This document shows, piece after piece, positions 55,072 through 63,925 of a stretch of 64,000 bases of DNA (its first letter is position 1; each line of letters opens with the position of its first letter). Location of the stretch: positions 417,908-481,907 of the forward strand of contig NZ_JAXBME010000002.1 of the NCBI RefSeq assembly GCF_033963835.1, in the 5' to 3' direction. A program made the translations under genes and the position numbers. The notes beneath the pieces were generated by a model. That model was not told where the DNA came from, did no database searches, and saw only the letters and a list, made by a program, of their open reading frames with translations. The DNA comes from Cytobacillus sp. IB215665. GTDB lineage: Bacteria > Bacillota > Bacilli > Bacillales > SM2101.

Positions 55072-55189
55072 GTATTTATATTATTATTAAGGAGAGGTTG
55101 ACGTTAGATGAAATGTCAGATATGTGAATCATAGTAGCTAGTGCCACGTATGTTTATATTATACTAGCTTTTCAAGGAGGCACATATCT

Positions 55190-55753
55190 ATGAATCATAT
55201 AAGCACAAAAACATCTAATACTTTACTCGTATTATCATTAATAATAATATTCTCGAGCTTTATCATCCCTATACTAATTGTTGGGATTATCCAACCGTTA
55301 ATGATTAATTACGATCAAGGGTATTGGTATTACTCGCCAAATATAACAGCCTACTTATGGATATTTATAGCAGCAATCTTCTTAGGTCTCGGCCTTATCC
55401 TATATTACACTTTAGAGAGAAAACTTGGAGATACAATTAAAATAAAAATAATATCATCACTTATTGTACTTAGTTCAATTCCTTGTTACTTATTTGGTAT
55501 GAATGATTACACATATATGACTCACGATACTATAAAATTTAATGCTCCACTGTCAATGAAAGAAACAGAATACAAGTGGGATGAAGTAACGAAAGCACAA
55601 GTAATTTACAATAATGATGGCGTAAGGGTATTACACTTAGAATATGAAAATGACGTAGAATTTGAGATAGATGCAAGAAAGTACTATAAAAATGGTATTC
55701 TTATTAGAAAGATACTTGATCGTAACGGGATCAAGGTAGAGTATCCAAGTTAG
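55190..55753 (+). CDS. Membrane protein of unknown function
   Basis: The 187-aa protein has three hydrophobic segments (about 10-35, 50-73 and 82-102) and a soluble beta-rich tail (about 105-187) with YKWDEVTKAQVIYNNDG and LHLEYENDVEF, which looks like a PH-like strand pattern found in small Bacillus membrane proteins. AAGGAGG precedes the ATG. I do not recognise a named family. A terminator follows, so it is a single-gene unit. Confidence 0.7.
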   Translation: MNHISTKTSNTLLVLSLIIIFSSFIIPILIVGIIQPLMINYDQGYWYYSPNITAYLWIFIAAIFLGLGLILYYTLERKLGDTIKIKIISSLIVLSSIPCYLFGMNDYTYMTHDTIKFNAPLSMKETEYKWDEVTKAQVIYNNDGVRVLHLEYENDVEFEIDARKYYKNGILIRKILDRNGIKVEYPS

Positions 55754-55777
55754 TATACATGCTAATAATTAATTTAA

Positions 55778-55815
55778 AAAACAATCCTTTTAGTGAGAAA
55801 GGGTTGTTTTTTTAT
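55778..55815 (+). terminator. Terminator after the unknown membrane protein gene
   Basis: AAACAATCCTTT / AAAGGGTTGTTT forms a 12-bp stem followed by T-runs. Confidence 0.82.
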
Positions 55816-55825
55816 TTGTAAATCA

Positions 55826-55842
55826 TGTTATAAAATATAACA
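55826..55842. promoter_or_regulatory. TnrA/GlnR box 1
   Basis: TGTTATAAAATATAACA matches TGTNAN7TNACA perfectly, and its centre lies about 113 bp upstream of the predicted narK-nas start. The palindrome extends to 11-bp arms. Confidence 0.78.
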
Positions 55843-55886
55843 TGATATGTAATTTAATTGCTTTATAAATGTATAATTTAAATTTA

Positions 55887-55940
55887 TGTAATAAAATGTG
55901 ACATAAAAATAGTGACAATGATCATAAAATATGGCATAAT
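55887..55940 (+). promoter_or_regulatory. TnrA box 2 and promoter of the nitrate operon
   Basis: TGTAATAAAATGTGACA (55887-55903) is a perfect TnrA/GlnR box. Downstream, GTGACA (55912-55917), a 17-bp spacer and CATAAT (55935-55940) form a promoter with start near 55947. The box centre is then about 52 bp upstream, the spacing known for TnrA-activated promoters. Confidence 0.8.
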
Positions 55941-55980
55941 TACAATTATTAAAAAAACACTGAAAATTAAATGTTGTGAA

Positions 55981-55997
55981 TGTCATGAAATATAACA
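55981..55997. promoter_or_regulatory. TnrA/GlnR box 3, downstream of the predicted start
   Basis: TGTCATGAAATATAACA is a third perfect TGTNAN7TNACA site, centred about 42 bp after the predicted transcription start, where it could act negatively. A degenerate half-site lies at 55923-55939. Confidence 0.7.
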
Positions 55998-56042
55998 TGG
56001 ATTTACAGTGTCCAAATAGATATTAAATCAAGGAGTGATAAA

Positions 56043-57491
56043 ATGAACGAAAATATTTACGAAGGAAACAAAAAGATTTTATTTATGACTACCTTTGCTT
56101 TTTTCTTATCATTTGTTGTTTGGTTTAATATGGCCCCTTTTAATACGACCTTAATGAAGGTGCTACAGTTAACAAAAGAACAGATTACGGTTTTAATGAC
56201 AATTAATGTAGCATTAACTATTCCAGCAAGAATCATTATTGGCATGTTAGTCGATCGTTTCGGACCGAGGAAAGTATACTCTTCACTACTAATTGTTATG
56301 AGTATACCGTGTTTTGTGTTTGCCTTTGGTACTTCTTTTTGGCAGTTATTTATAGCTCGTGCCTTTTTAGGAATTATCGGAGCTGGCTTTGTTATAGGAA
56401 TAAGAATGGTTTCTGAATGGTTCCCCCAAAAACAACTTGGTTTAGTAGAAGGGATATACGGAGGATGGGGAAATTTTGGTTCAGCAGCTGCAGCATTTAG
56501 TTTACCGATCATTGCTCTATGGGTTGGTGGAGATGACGGCTGGAGATATGCGATTGGGTTAACTGGGTTACTTAGTTTAATATACGGATTTATCTATTAT
56601 CGATCGGTGCAAGATACACCTGCAAAAAAGGTATACCAGATTCCAAAGAGGTCTGGTGCGATGGAAGTAACTAGCTATAAGAGTATGATTGGACTCATAG
56701 TGATGACTCTACCGTTGTATGGAGTACTTGGTTTGTTAACATGGAAACTCAAAAATGTGAATTTTATAGGTGCAAATATTGCCTTAGCAATATATATCGT
56801 TTTAGCTGTTTTATATTTATTTAACGTCTATAAAATATGGAGTGTAAACAAACACCATTTAAAAACTGGGGTACCTAAAGAAGAACAGTATTCTTTTAAA
56901 CAAGTAGCCATATTAGATTTTGCCTATTTAATAACATTTGGTTCTGAATTAGCTGTCGTTTCGATGCTCCCGATGTTTTTTGAAGAAACATTTAATTTAA
57001 CTGTTGCACAAGCTGGAATGATTGGTGGGAGCTTTGCTTTCATGAATTTAGTTGCACGTCCAGGTGGAGGGTGGCTTAGCGATAAATTTGGCAGAAAAAA
57101 AACATTAATGGTCTTGCTTCTATGTCTTGGAGCAGCTTATATTGCTATGTCACAAATCTCTTCAAGTTGGTCACTTGTAGCCGCTGTTCTCTTAACGATG
57201 GTATGCTCATTCTTCGTTCAAGCTGGAGAAGGATCTGTATTCTCAATGGTACCATTAGTAAAAAAGCGAATTACAGGTCAAGTAGCTGGGATGGTAGGTG
57301 CATATGGAAATGTAGGTTCGGTTATCTTCTTGACAGTTTTAAGCTTTCTCAACCCATCATTATTTTTTATGATTATCGGCATAGGTGCCTTCGCTTGTTT
57401 TATCGCAGCTTTCTTTCTTGTTGAACCTAAATTGGAAAATGAAGCTATTGTTGCAGCGATGGAACCGAAACAAGAGGAGCTCGTTGGATAA
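56043..57491 (+). CDS. narK: NarK-family nitrate/nitrite transporter
   Basis: The 482-aa MFS protein has about 12 membrane helices. Its nitrate signatures are GIYGGWGNFGSAAAAF in helix 5 and GMVGAYGNVGSVIF in helix 11, and it has RFGPRKVY and RPGGGWLSDKFGRKK loops. It should import nitrate for the reductases encoded downstream and may exchange nitrite. B. subtilis NasA is about 80 residues shorter; the extra length here is in the central loop. AAGGAG precedes the ATG. It begins the TnrA-controlled operon. Confidence 0.9.
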   Translation: MNENIYEGNKKILFMTTFAFFLSFVVWFNMAPFNTTLMKVLQLTKEQITVLMTINVALTIPARIIIGMLVDRFGPRKVYSSLLIVMSIPCFVFAFGTSFWQLFIARAFLGIIGAGFVIGIRMVSEWFPQKQLGLVEGIYGGWGNFGSAAAAFSLPIIALWVGGDDGWRYAIGLTGLLSLIYGFIYYRSVQDTPAKKVYQIPKRSGAMEVTSYKSMIGLIVMTLPLYGVLGLLTWKLKNVNFIGANIALAIYIVLAVLYLFNVYKIWSVNKHHLKTGVPKEEQYSFKQVAILDFAYLITFGSELAVVSMLPMFFEETFNLTVAQAGMIGGSFAFMNLVARPGGGWLSDKFGRKKTLMVLLLCLGAAYIAMSQISSSWSLVAAVLLTMVCSFFVQAGEGSVFSMVPLVKKRITGQVAGMVGAYGNVGSVIFLTVLSFLNPSLFFMIIGIGAFACFIAAFFLVEPKLENEAIVAAMEPKQEELVG

Positions 57492-57519
57492 GTTAATTTT
57501 ATCTCTTGCTTTACAAGTA

Positions 57520-57662
57520 GCTTAGCTCCAGGTGCCAACGAATCGAGGTCGCATAGACATTATACATGATGAAAAAACTTCCTGTGTAATGCTTCCAGCG
57601 CTTGTCGGAAATGAGCAAGATGGATACGTAAATAGCAACAATGTTGACAAAAAGAGCCTTTC
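57520..57662 (-). repeat. Inverted copy of the dispersed repeat, then the AGCAACAA motif
   Basis: Read on the minus strand, TCCGACAAGCGCTGGAAGCA and CATTACACAGG with GCGACCTCGATTCG parallel the 124-bp unit at 45232. TAGCAACAATGTTGACAAAA at 57633 is a copy of a separate short dispersed motif. Both sit between narK and nirB. Confidence 0.65.
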
Positions 57663-57692
57663 TTAAAAATTAAAAACATCGGAGGGATACTT

Positions 57693-60119
57693 GTGCTGAA
57701 TAAAAAGAAATTAGTTCTTATAGGTAATGGTATGGCGGGTGTTCGTTGTATTGAAGAGGTTATTAAGCTGAACCCTAATCAATTTGAAATTACGGTTATC
57801 GGTGAAGAACCACACCCTAATTATAATAGAATTTTACTTTCAACTGTGCTAGCAGGAGATACATCACTTGAAGATATAACGATTAATGACTGGCAGTGGT
57901 ATAAAGAAAATAATATTGAATTGTTTACCGGTCATAAAGTACAAGAAATTAACACGGCTACAAAATCGGTTATAACTGATAAGTTAATAGAAATTAATTA
58001 TGATGAATTAATCATTGCTACAGGATCTGTACCATTTATTCTCCCTCTTCCAGGCGCTGATAAAGAAGGAGTAACTGCATTTCGTGATATTAAAGATTGT
58101 GAAAGAATGATTGATGCTTCAAAAAATTATAAAAAAGCAGCCGTAATAGGTGGAGGCTTATTAGGCTTAGAGGCTGCAAGAGGTTTGTTGAATTTAGGTA
58201 TGGAAGTTGATGTCATTCATATAGAAAAGTATTTGATGGAAAGGCAGCTTGATCCAAAAGCATCCAAACTACTTGAAGAAGAGCTTACGAAGCAAGGGAT
58301 GAATTTTTTATTAGAGAAGCAAACGAAAGAGATCATTGGTGGAGATCGTGTAGAAGGGCTGCGCTTTGCTGACGGGACAGAAATTACTGCTGATTTAGTT
58401 GTGATGGCGGTGGGGATACGTCCAAATGTTGAACTAGCAAAAATAAGCGGTATAGAAACAAATAGAGGCATTGTCGTAAATGATTACATGCAAACGTCAA
58501 TACCACATGTTTATGCTGTTGGAGAATGTGCTGAACATCGAGAAGTTGTATACGGATTAGTTGCTCCACTATACGAACAAGGTCAAGTACTAGCTACAAA
58601 ATTGCATGAGATTGATGATAAAAAATATGAAGGTTCTGTCGTCTCGACAAAACTAAAAGTATCCGGTGTAGATGTTTTTTCTGCCGGAGAGTTCCAAGAA
58701 GATGTAAATGACAAGAGTATGCAAATTTACGATGAATATAACAATATTTATAAAAAGGTCGTTATTCGTGATAGCAAAGTAGTCGGCGCGGTATTATATG
58801 GTGATATTATTGATGGAACTAAGCTGCTTCAGATGATGCAAAAACAAACATTGATAAGTGACATGGCTCCTTTATCATTTGTACAAGGACAAAGTAATGG
58901 AAGTGGAGAACAGTCAATCTTAGCATCTATGGAGATGGATGATCAAGTTTGTGGGTGTAATGGTATAACGAAAGGAATGATTGTTGAAGCAATAAAGTCA
59001 AATGATTTAAGTTCTGTTTCAGAAGTTAAATCATGTACGAAAGCTGGAACTTCGTGTGGAGGTTGTTCACCTCTTGTTAGTGAGCTAGTTAAGGAAACGT
59101 TAGGAGAAAGCTTTGAAGAAACTGAACAAATACAGTCAATTTGTGAATGTACATCGTTAACTAGAGATGAGATTGTTGAAAATATACGAATGATGGGCTT
59201 AACTCATATCCGTGAAGTAATGAACGTGTTAGGCTGGCAATCTGATGAAGGGTGTTCAAAGTGTCGACCAGCTATAAACTATTATTTAGGGATGGTGCAT
59301 CCAACGGAGTATGTAGACGAATTAGAATCTAGATTTGTGAACGAAAGAATGCATGCAAACATTCAAAAAGATGGCACTTATTCTGTCGTTCCGCGAATGT
59401 ATGGTGGGGTAACTAATGCACAAGAATTAAGGCGTATTGCAGACGTTGCAGAGAAATATGAAGTTCCGATGGTGAAGTTAACAGGTGGTCAACGAATTGA
59501 CTTACTTGGGATTAAGAAAGAAGATTTGCCAAAGGTATGGGAAGAGTTGGATATGCCTTCTGGTTATGCATACGGGAAAGCGATACGTACTGTTAAAACT
59601 TGTGTAGGGTCAGAGTTTTGTAGATTTGGAACACAGAACTCAACGCAGATGGGTATAGATCTTGAGAAGAAATTTGAAAGATTAAATACACCTGCCAAGG
59701 TGAAGATGAGCGTCTCTGCTTGTCCGAGGAATTGTGCAGAAAGTGCGATAAAAGATATTGGGATTGTTGGAGTAAGTGATGGTTGGGAGTTATATATCGG
59801 TGGTAATGGAGGTACTAACTTACGTGCAGGTGACCTGTTATGTAAAGTGAAAACAGCCGATGAGGTTATACAATGGAGTGCAGCTATTCTCCAATACTAT
59901 CGTGAAACAGGGGAGTATGGGGAAAGAACTTCTGCTTGGGTTGAGAGAATGGGTTTGGCAGCGATTGGTGATGTATTGGCTAGTGAGGAAGTACGTTCGT
60001 CATTAAATGAACGAATTGAGGTAGCTTTAGCTACACTAAAAGATCCATGGGAAGATGTCGTTAATGATAAAGATAAACAACATAAATTGTATAACAGTTA
60101 TTCGTTAACAACAATTTAG
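57693..60119 (+). CDS. nirB: Assimilatory nitrite reductase [NAD(P)H] large subunit
   Basis: The 808-aa protein has domains in order: FAD/NAD(P)H oxidoreductase (1-320, VLIGNGMAGVRC, GGGLLGLEAARG), two BFD-like [2Fe-2S] modules (CGCNGITKG...CGGCSP; CECTSLT...CSKC), a ferredoxin-like half, and the siroheme-[4Fe-4S] domain with TCVGSEFCRFG and SACPRNC. It reduces nitrite to ammonium with six electrons. Length equals B. subtilis NasD (about 805). GTG start after CGGAGGGA. NirD follows 11 bp later. Confidence 0.95.
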   Translation: MLNKKKLVLIGNGMAGVRCIEEVIKLNPNQFEITVIGEEPHPNYNRILLSTVLAGDTSLEDITINDWQWYKENNIELFTGHKVQEINTATKSVITDKLIEINYDELIIATGSVPFILPLPGADKEGVTAFRDIKDCERMIDASKNYKKAAVIGGGLLGLEAARGLLNLGMEVDVIHIEKYLMERQLDPKASKLLEEELTKQGMNFLLEKQTKEIIGGDRVEGLRFADGTEITADLVVMAVGIRPNVELAKISGIETNRGIVVNDYMQTSIPHVYAVGECAEHREVVYGLVAPLYEQGQVLATKLHEIDDKKYEGSVVSTKLKVSGVDVFSAGEFQEDVNDKSMQIYDEYNNIYKKVVIRDSKVVGAVLYGDIIDGTKLLQMMQKQTLISDMAPLSFVQGQSNGSGEQSILASMEMDDQVCGCNGITKGMIVEAIKSNDLSSVSEVKSCTKAGTSCGGCSPLVSELVKETLGESFEETEQIQSICECTSLTRDEIVENIRMMGLTHIREVMNVLGWQSDEGCSKCRPAINYYLGMVHPTEYVDELESRFVNERMHANIQKDGTYSVVPRMYGGVTNAQELRRIADVAEKYEVPMVKLTGGQRIDLLGIKKEDLPKVWEELDMPSGYAYGKAIRTVKTCVGSEFCRFGTQNSTQMGIDLEKKFERLNTPAKVKMSVSACPRNCAESAIKDIGIVGVSDGWELYIGGNGGTNLRAGDLLCKVKTADEVIQWSAAILQYYRETGEYGERTSAWVERMGLAAIGDVLASEEVRSSLNERIEVALATLKDPWEDVVNDKDKQHKLYNSYSLTTI

Positions 60120-60130
60120 GAGTGATATAA

Positions 60131-60436
60131 ATGAATAAAATAGAGATTGCAAAATATAGTGAGTTGCCTCAGAGGGTAGGAAAATCAGTAAAGCTAAATA
60201 ATACAGAAATTGCATTGTTTCGTTTATCTAATGGAGAAGTTTATGCTGTTGAAAATAAATGTCCCCATAACGGTGGCACATTAGCAGAAGGAATAGTGAG
60301 TGGTAATGTTGTCTACTGTCCTTTACATGAGTGGAAAATATGTTTGGAAGATGGTAAAGTACAGCAACCAGATACAGGTTGCGTAAAAGTTTATGATGTT
60401 GAAGTGAAGAATGACAAAATTTTACTTACTGTGTAG
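60131..60436 (+). CDS. nirD: Nitrite reductase small subunit (Rieske type)
   Basis: The 101-aa protein has a NirD-type Rieske fold with CPHNGGTLAEG and CPLHEWKICLEDG, i.e. C-x-H and C-x2-H ligands for a [2Fe-2S] cluster. Many NirD proteins lack these residues, but they are intact here. It pairs with NirB and corresponds to NasE. GGAGTGAT is in the gap before it. Confidence 0.93.
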   Translation: MNKIEIAKYSELPQRVGKSVKLNNTEIALFRLSNGEVYAVENKCPHNGGTLAEGIVSGNVVYCPLHEWKICLEDGKVQQPDTGCVKVYDVEVKNDKILLTV

Positions 60437-60446
60437 GGTGGAATAA

Positions 60447-62573
60447 ATGAACGATTTACTGAAACATTTTCGTGAAAAACAAAAACAATTAAATAATGAA
60501 AAAATAATGAACACCCAATGTCCATATTGTAGTATGCAGTGTAGTATGCAATTGATTGAGGAACGTATCATTGAACGAATGAAATACAAGGTTGTTCCTA
60601 ATAAAATGGATCCTACTTCACAGGGAAAGCTATGTATAAAAGGATTAAATGCACATCAACATGTGATTAATGATAAGCGAATAACGTCCCCAATGCTAAA
60701 GATAGATGGTGAATTTGTAAAAATCACATGGGACATGGCATTAGAAATTATTAAGGGGAAATTCAAGAGTATTCAAGAAGAAGATGGGTTCGATGCTTTA
60801 TCTGTGTATGGCGGAGGGTCATTAACGAATGAAGAAGCATATATGTTAGGGAAATTTGCTAGAGTCGCCTTGAAAACTAGACATATAGACTATAACGGAA
60901 GGTTTTGCATGTCTTCGGCGGCAACTGCTGCTAACGATGCTTTTGGTATTGATCGTGGTATGACGAACCCATTGTCAGATATTCCATTAGCTAAATGCAT
61001 CATTTTAGCGGGAACAAATATCGCTGAATGTCAACCTACGATCATGCCATATTTTCTAAAAGCCAAAAAGAATGGTGCGTTTATTATTGCTATTGACCCA
61101 AGGGAAACGGCTACAACCAAAATAGCAGATATACATTTGCAATTAAAGCCAGGGACTGATTGGAGTTTAGTCAATGGGATGTTAAAGGTGTTGGTTGAAG
61201 AAGGATATGCCAATAAGGATTTTATTGAAAATAGAACACATGGCTATAACGATCTACAACAATTTCTTTGTAATATACAATTAACAGATATAGTTGAGCA
61301 AACGGGTATTCATGAAAAACAAATACGCCTAGCAGCAGAAATGTATGGTAAAGCAAATTCAGCGATGGTATTCACTGCTAGAGGTGTCGAACAACATGTA
61401 AATGGTAATGAAACTGTTAGAAACTTTATTAATCTATGTTTAATTACTGGGAAAATTGGTAGAGAAGGTTGTGGCTATGGTGCAATCACTGGACAGGGTA
61501 ATGGTCAGGGTGGTAGAGAGCATGGTCAAAAAGCGGATCAATTACCGGGCTACCGATCTATAAATAATATGGAACATCGAAAGCATATTGCTTCTGTTTG
61601 GGGTATGAATGAATTCGATCTTCCTTCCAAAGGGGTTTCCGCTTATGAAATGATAGAGAAAATTGATAGAAAGGAGATTACAGGGTTATTAGTAGTAGGG
61701 TCAAATCCAGTTGTGTCTAATCCAAATGCGATTTTTGTAGAAAAATCATTAAAAAAATTAAATTTTCTTGTCGTTGTAGATATGTTCATCTCAGAAACTG
61801 CCCAACTAGCAGATTTACTTTTACCGTCTTCTTCTTATTTAGAAAACGAAGGAACGATGACGAATTTAGAAGGTAGAATAACGTTAAGAAATGGTGAAAG
61901 AAAAAAACCGGGTGAAGTTAAACATGATTGGGAAATTCTTCGTGATATTGCAACAATACTTGGAGAAGGAGAATATTTTAATTACGCTACCTCTGAAGAC
62001 ATATTTAATGAGCTTAGAGTAGCAAGTCGAGGAGGAAGGGCTGATTATGCTGGTGTTACTTATGAAAGGTTAAATAATAAAGAAAAGCTGTATTGGCCTT
62101 GTCCAAATAGTGACCATCCAGGAACAGAGAGGCTTTTTAGCGATCAGTTTGCACATACAGATGGGAGAGCAGTAATCAAAGTCATAGCAACTACACCTAA
62201 CCGTGAAGCAATCTCAGAAGATTACCCTCTATACTTGACGACAGGTAGAGTATTAGCACATTATTTATCAGGAACTCAAACTAGACGAAGTTCATCACTC
62301 AACTCGCGTTATCCTGAATCACATATTGAAATTCACCCGTTAGCCGCAAAGAAGTTTGGAGTTAAAGATAAAAGTTTTGTTAAGCTGGAGTCAAAAAGGG
62401 GAAGTGTCGTCGTACGATGCAAAATAACACCGAAAATTCGACGTGATACAGTCTTTGTACCATTTCACTGGGGAGATATACAAAATATTAATCGAATTAC
62501 TGATCCCTCCTTTGACCCATCATGTAAAATGCCAAGCTTTAAGCTATGCGCTGTAAAAATAAGTCCGTTTTAG
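60447..62573 (+). CDS. nasC: Assimilatory nitrate reductase catalytic subunit (NasC type)
   Basis: The 708-aa molybdopterin oxidoreductase has an N-terminal [4Fe-4S] motif CPYCSMQC...GKLCIKG, VYGGGSLTNEEAYMLGK, GTNIAECQPTIMPYF, GQGNGQGGREHGQKADQLPGYR and a C-terminal molybdopterin dinucleotide-binding domain (TTGRVLAHYLSGTQTRRS). Length is close to B. subtilis NasC (about 710). It reduces nitrate to nitrite. The NasB electron-transfer subunit is missing next to it. GGGTGGAA precedes the ATG. Confidence 0.93.
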   Translation: MNDLLKHFREKQKQLNNEKIMNTQCPYCSMQCSMQLIEERIIERMKYKVVPNKMDPTSQGKLCIKGLNAHQHVINDKRITSPMLKIDGEFVKITWDMALEIIKGKFKSIQEEDGFDALSVYGGGSLTNEEAYMLGKFARVALKTRHIDYNGRFCMSSAATAANDAFGIDRGMTNPLSDIPLAKCIILAGTNIAECQPTIMPYFLKAKKNGAFIIAIDPRETATTKIADIHLQLKPGTDWSLVNGMLKVLVEEGYANKDFIENRTHGYNDLQQFLCNIQLTDIVEQTGIHEKQIRLAAEMYGKANSAMVFTARGVEQHVNGNETVRNFINLCLITGKIGREGCGYGAITGQGNGQGGREHGQKADQLPGYRSINNMEHRKHIASVWGMNEFDLPSKGVSAYEMIEKIDRKEITGLLVVGSNPVVSNPNAIFVEKSLKKLNFLVVVDMFISETAQLADLLLPSSSYLENEGTMTNLEGRITLRNGERKKPGEVKHDWEILRDIATILGEGEYFNYATSEDIFNELRVASRGGRADYAGVTYERLNNKEKLYWPCPNSDHPGTERLFSDQFAHTDGRAVIKVIATTPNREAISEDYPLYLTTGRVLAHYLSGTQTRRSSSLNSRYPESHIEIHPLAAKKFGVKDKSFVKLESKRGSVVVRCKITPKIRRDTVFVPFHWGDIQNINRITDPSFDPSCKMPSFKLCAVKISPF

Positions 62574-62887
62574 CATGTTTTCAAAATAGATGAAGCCGAT
62601 TTAGTCATGTGTTTTCTCGTTGATTGTTGTTTTTCGTACTAAGATTTAATTATACGCAACTTAAGTTGGTGGCGGCTTTTCTCTGATAAAACGATGATCA
62701 ACGTATAAAACTACATGTTTCGGTTTGGTTATAATGGCAACAAAAAAGAGCTTTTCTCCAAGGCGATTGAACAACTGCTATTAAGGGAATTTAATTGTTT
62801 AATAATACATTCTCCTTTTCATAGATAAAAAAAAACGATATAGTATTGACAATCACACTTAGCTAATTACTGAAAAGGGGGATTTCT
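62574..62887. other. Intergenic region before the TrpD2-like gene
   Basis: It contains a partial AGCAACAA-type motif (TGGCAACAAAAAAGAGCTTT, 62734) and TTGACA at 62846-62851 without a good -10 at 16-18 bp. No terminator hairpin is evident after nasC. No gene is seen. Confidence 0.45.
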
Positions 62888-63925
62888 GTGCAACAGTGGA
62901 TTAAAGAAGTTGGTAGAGGAAAAAAGGGTTCAAAAGATTTAACTTATGAAGAAATGCGTGAAGCTGCACGCTTAATTTCAAGTGGTAAGGCAACCGACTC
63001 ACAAATTAGTGCTTTTTTAATAGCGGAGCGAATGAAGGGAGAAACATATAGTGAAGTACTTGGCTTTATCGATGAACTTAAAGGGTGCTCAAAGAAGCTA
63101 AACCTTCCATCTACCATTTCAGATGACTTAATTGATTTTGCTGGTCCATATGATGGTAGGAAAGGTTTTGTTACAACTGTTCCTACTTCATTATTATTAG
63201 CGGAAGCTGGTGTGCCAGTTTTATTACATAGTAGTGACACTTTACCTCCTAAACATGGCATGACAATTAAAGATATCCTCTCAGAATTATCGATTCAGAC
63301 AAATGCAACACCAAAACAAATTGAGGACTCAATTATGAGTAATCAAATCGGCTTTGTTTGGACAGAAAATCTATGTGAACCTTTGAAAAAAATAAGGCAT
63401 ATTCGAGAAGAAATTGGCGTTCGTTCAATTATTAATACAGTTGAGAAAATGCTTAACCTTGGAAATGCAAAGAAAATGATGGTAGGTGTATTTCATAAAA
63501 CTGCAGTAGATAAACTCATTCCAATTATCCAACAATCTAGTTATGATGTTGGCTATGTTGTCCAAGGTGAAGACGGATCAGAGGACTTACCTATCCATCG
63601 TAAGAGTTTTGTTTACAAGGTAACCAATAGTCATGCAGAATCATTTTTATTAAACCCTGAGCAGTATGGGTTAAAGTATGAGAAAGATGATGAGGTTCTT
63701 ACAAAGCAAGAGCAGGCAACGATCATGAAAAGAATATTAAACGGTGAACAAGCTCCAGAATTATTACCGTTGCGAGCAAAAGTTATTTATAACACCGCGG
63801 TTAGGTATTTCTTATTTAATATAACACCTACAATTGAAGGAGGAATTGAAAAAGCGACGGAGCAACTAAATGAGGGTAAAGGTATATCTCAATTAAACCG
63901 GTGGCAGCAATTGCTCTATTCTTAA
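62888..63925 (+). CDS. TrpD2/YbiB-like glycosyl transferase family 3 protein
   Basis: The 345-aa protein has the anthranilate phosphoribosyltransferase fold: an N-terminal helical domain (YEEMREAARLISSGKATDSQ) and the alpha/beta domain with GPYDGRKGFVTTVPTSLLLA and LPPKHGMTIKDILSEL. The GTGGD loop that binds PRPP in true TrpD is replaced by GPYDG. This marks the TrpD2/YbiB type, some of which bind nucleic acid. It is not in a trp operon. GTG start after AAGGGGGAT. Function is unknown; linkage to nitrate assimilation is possible. Confidence 0.8.
   Translation: MQQWIKEVGRGKKGSKDLTYEEMREAARLISSGKATDSQISAFLIAERMKGETYSEVLGFIDELKGCSKKLNLPSTISDDLIDFAGPYDGRKGFVTTVPTSLLLAEAGVPVLLHSSDTLPPKHGMTIKDILSELSIQTNATPKQIEDSIMSNQIGFVWTENLCEPLKKIRHIREEIGVRSIINTVEKMLNLGNAKKMMVGVFHKTAVDKLIPIIQQSSYDVGYVVQGEDGSEDLPIHRKSFVYKVTNSHAESFLLNPEQYGLKYEKDDEVLTKQEQATIMKRILNGEQAPELLPLRAKVIYNTAVRYFLFNITPTIEGGIEKATEQLNEGKGISQLNRWQQLLYS

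Noticed and set aside
62846..62875. Promoter with perfect TTGACA before the TrpD2-like gene
   Set aside because: No acceptable -10 at 16 to 18 bp; kept only as a note in the intergenic entry.
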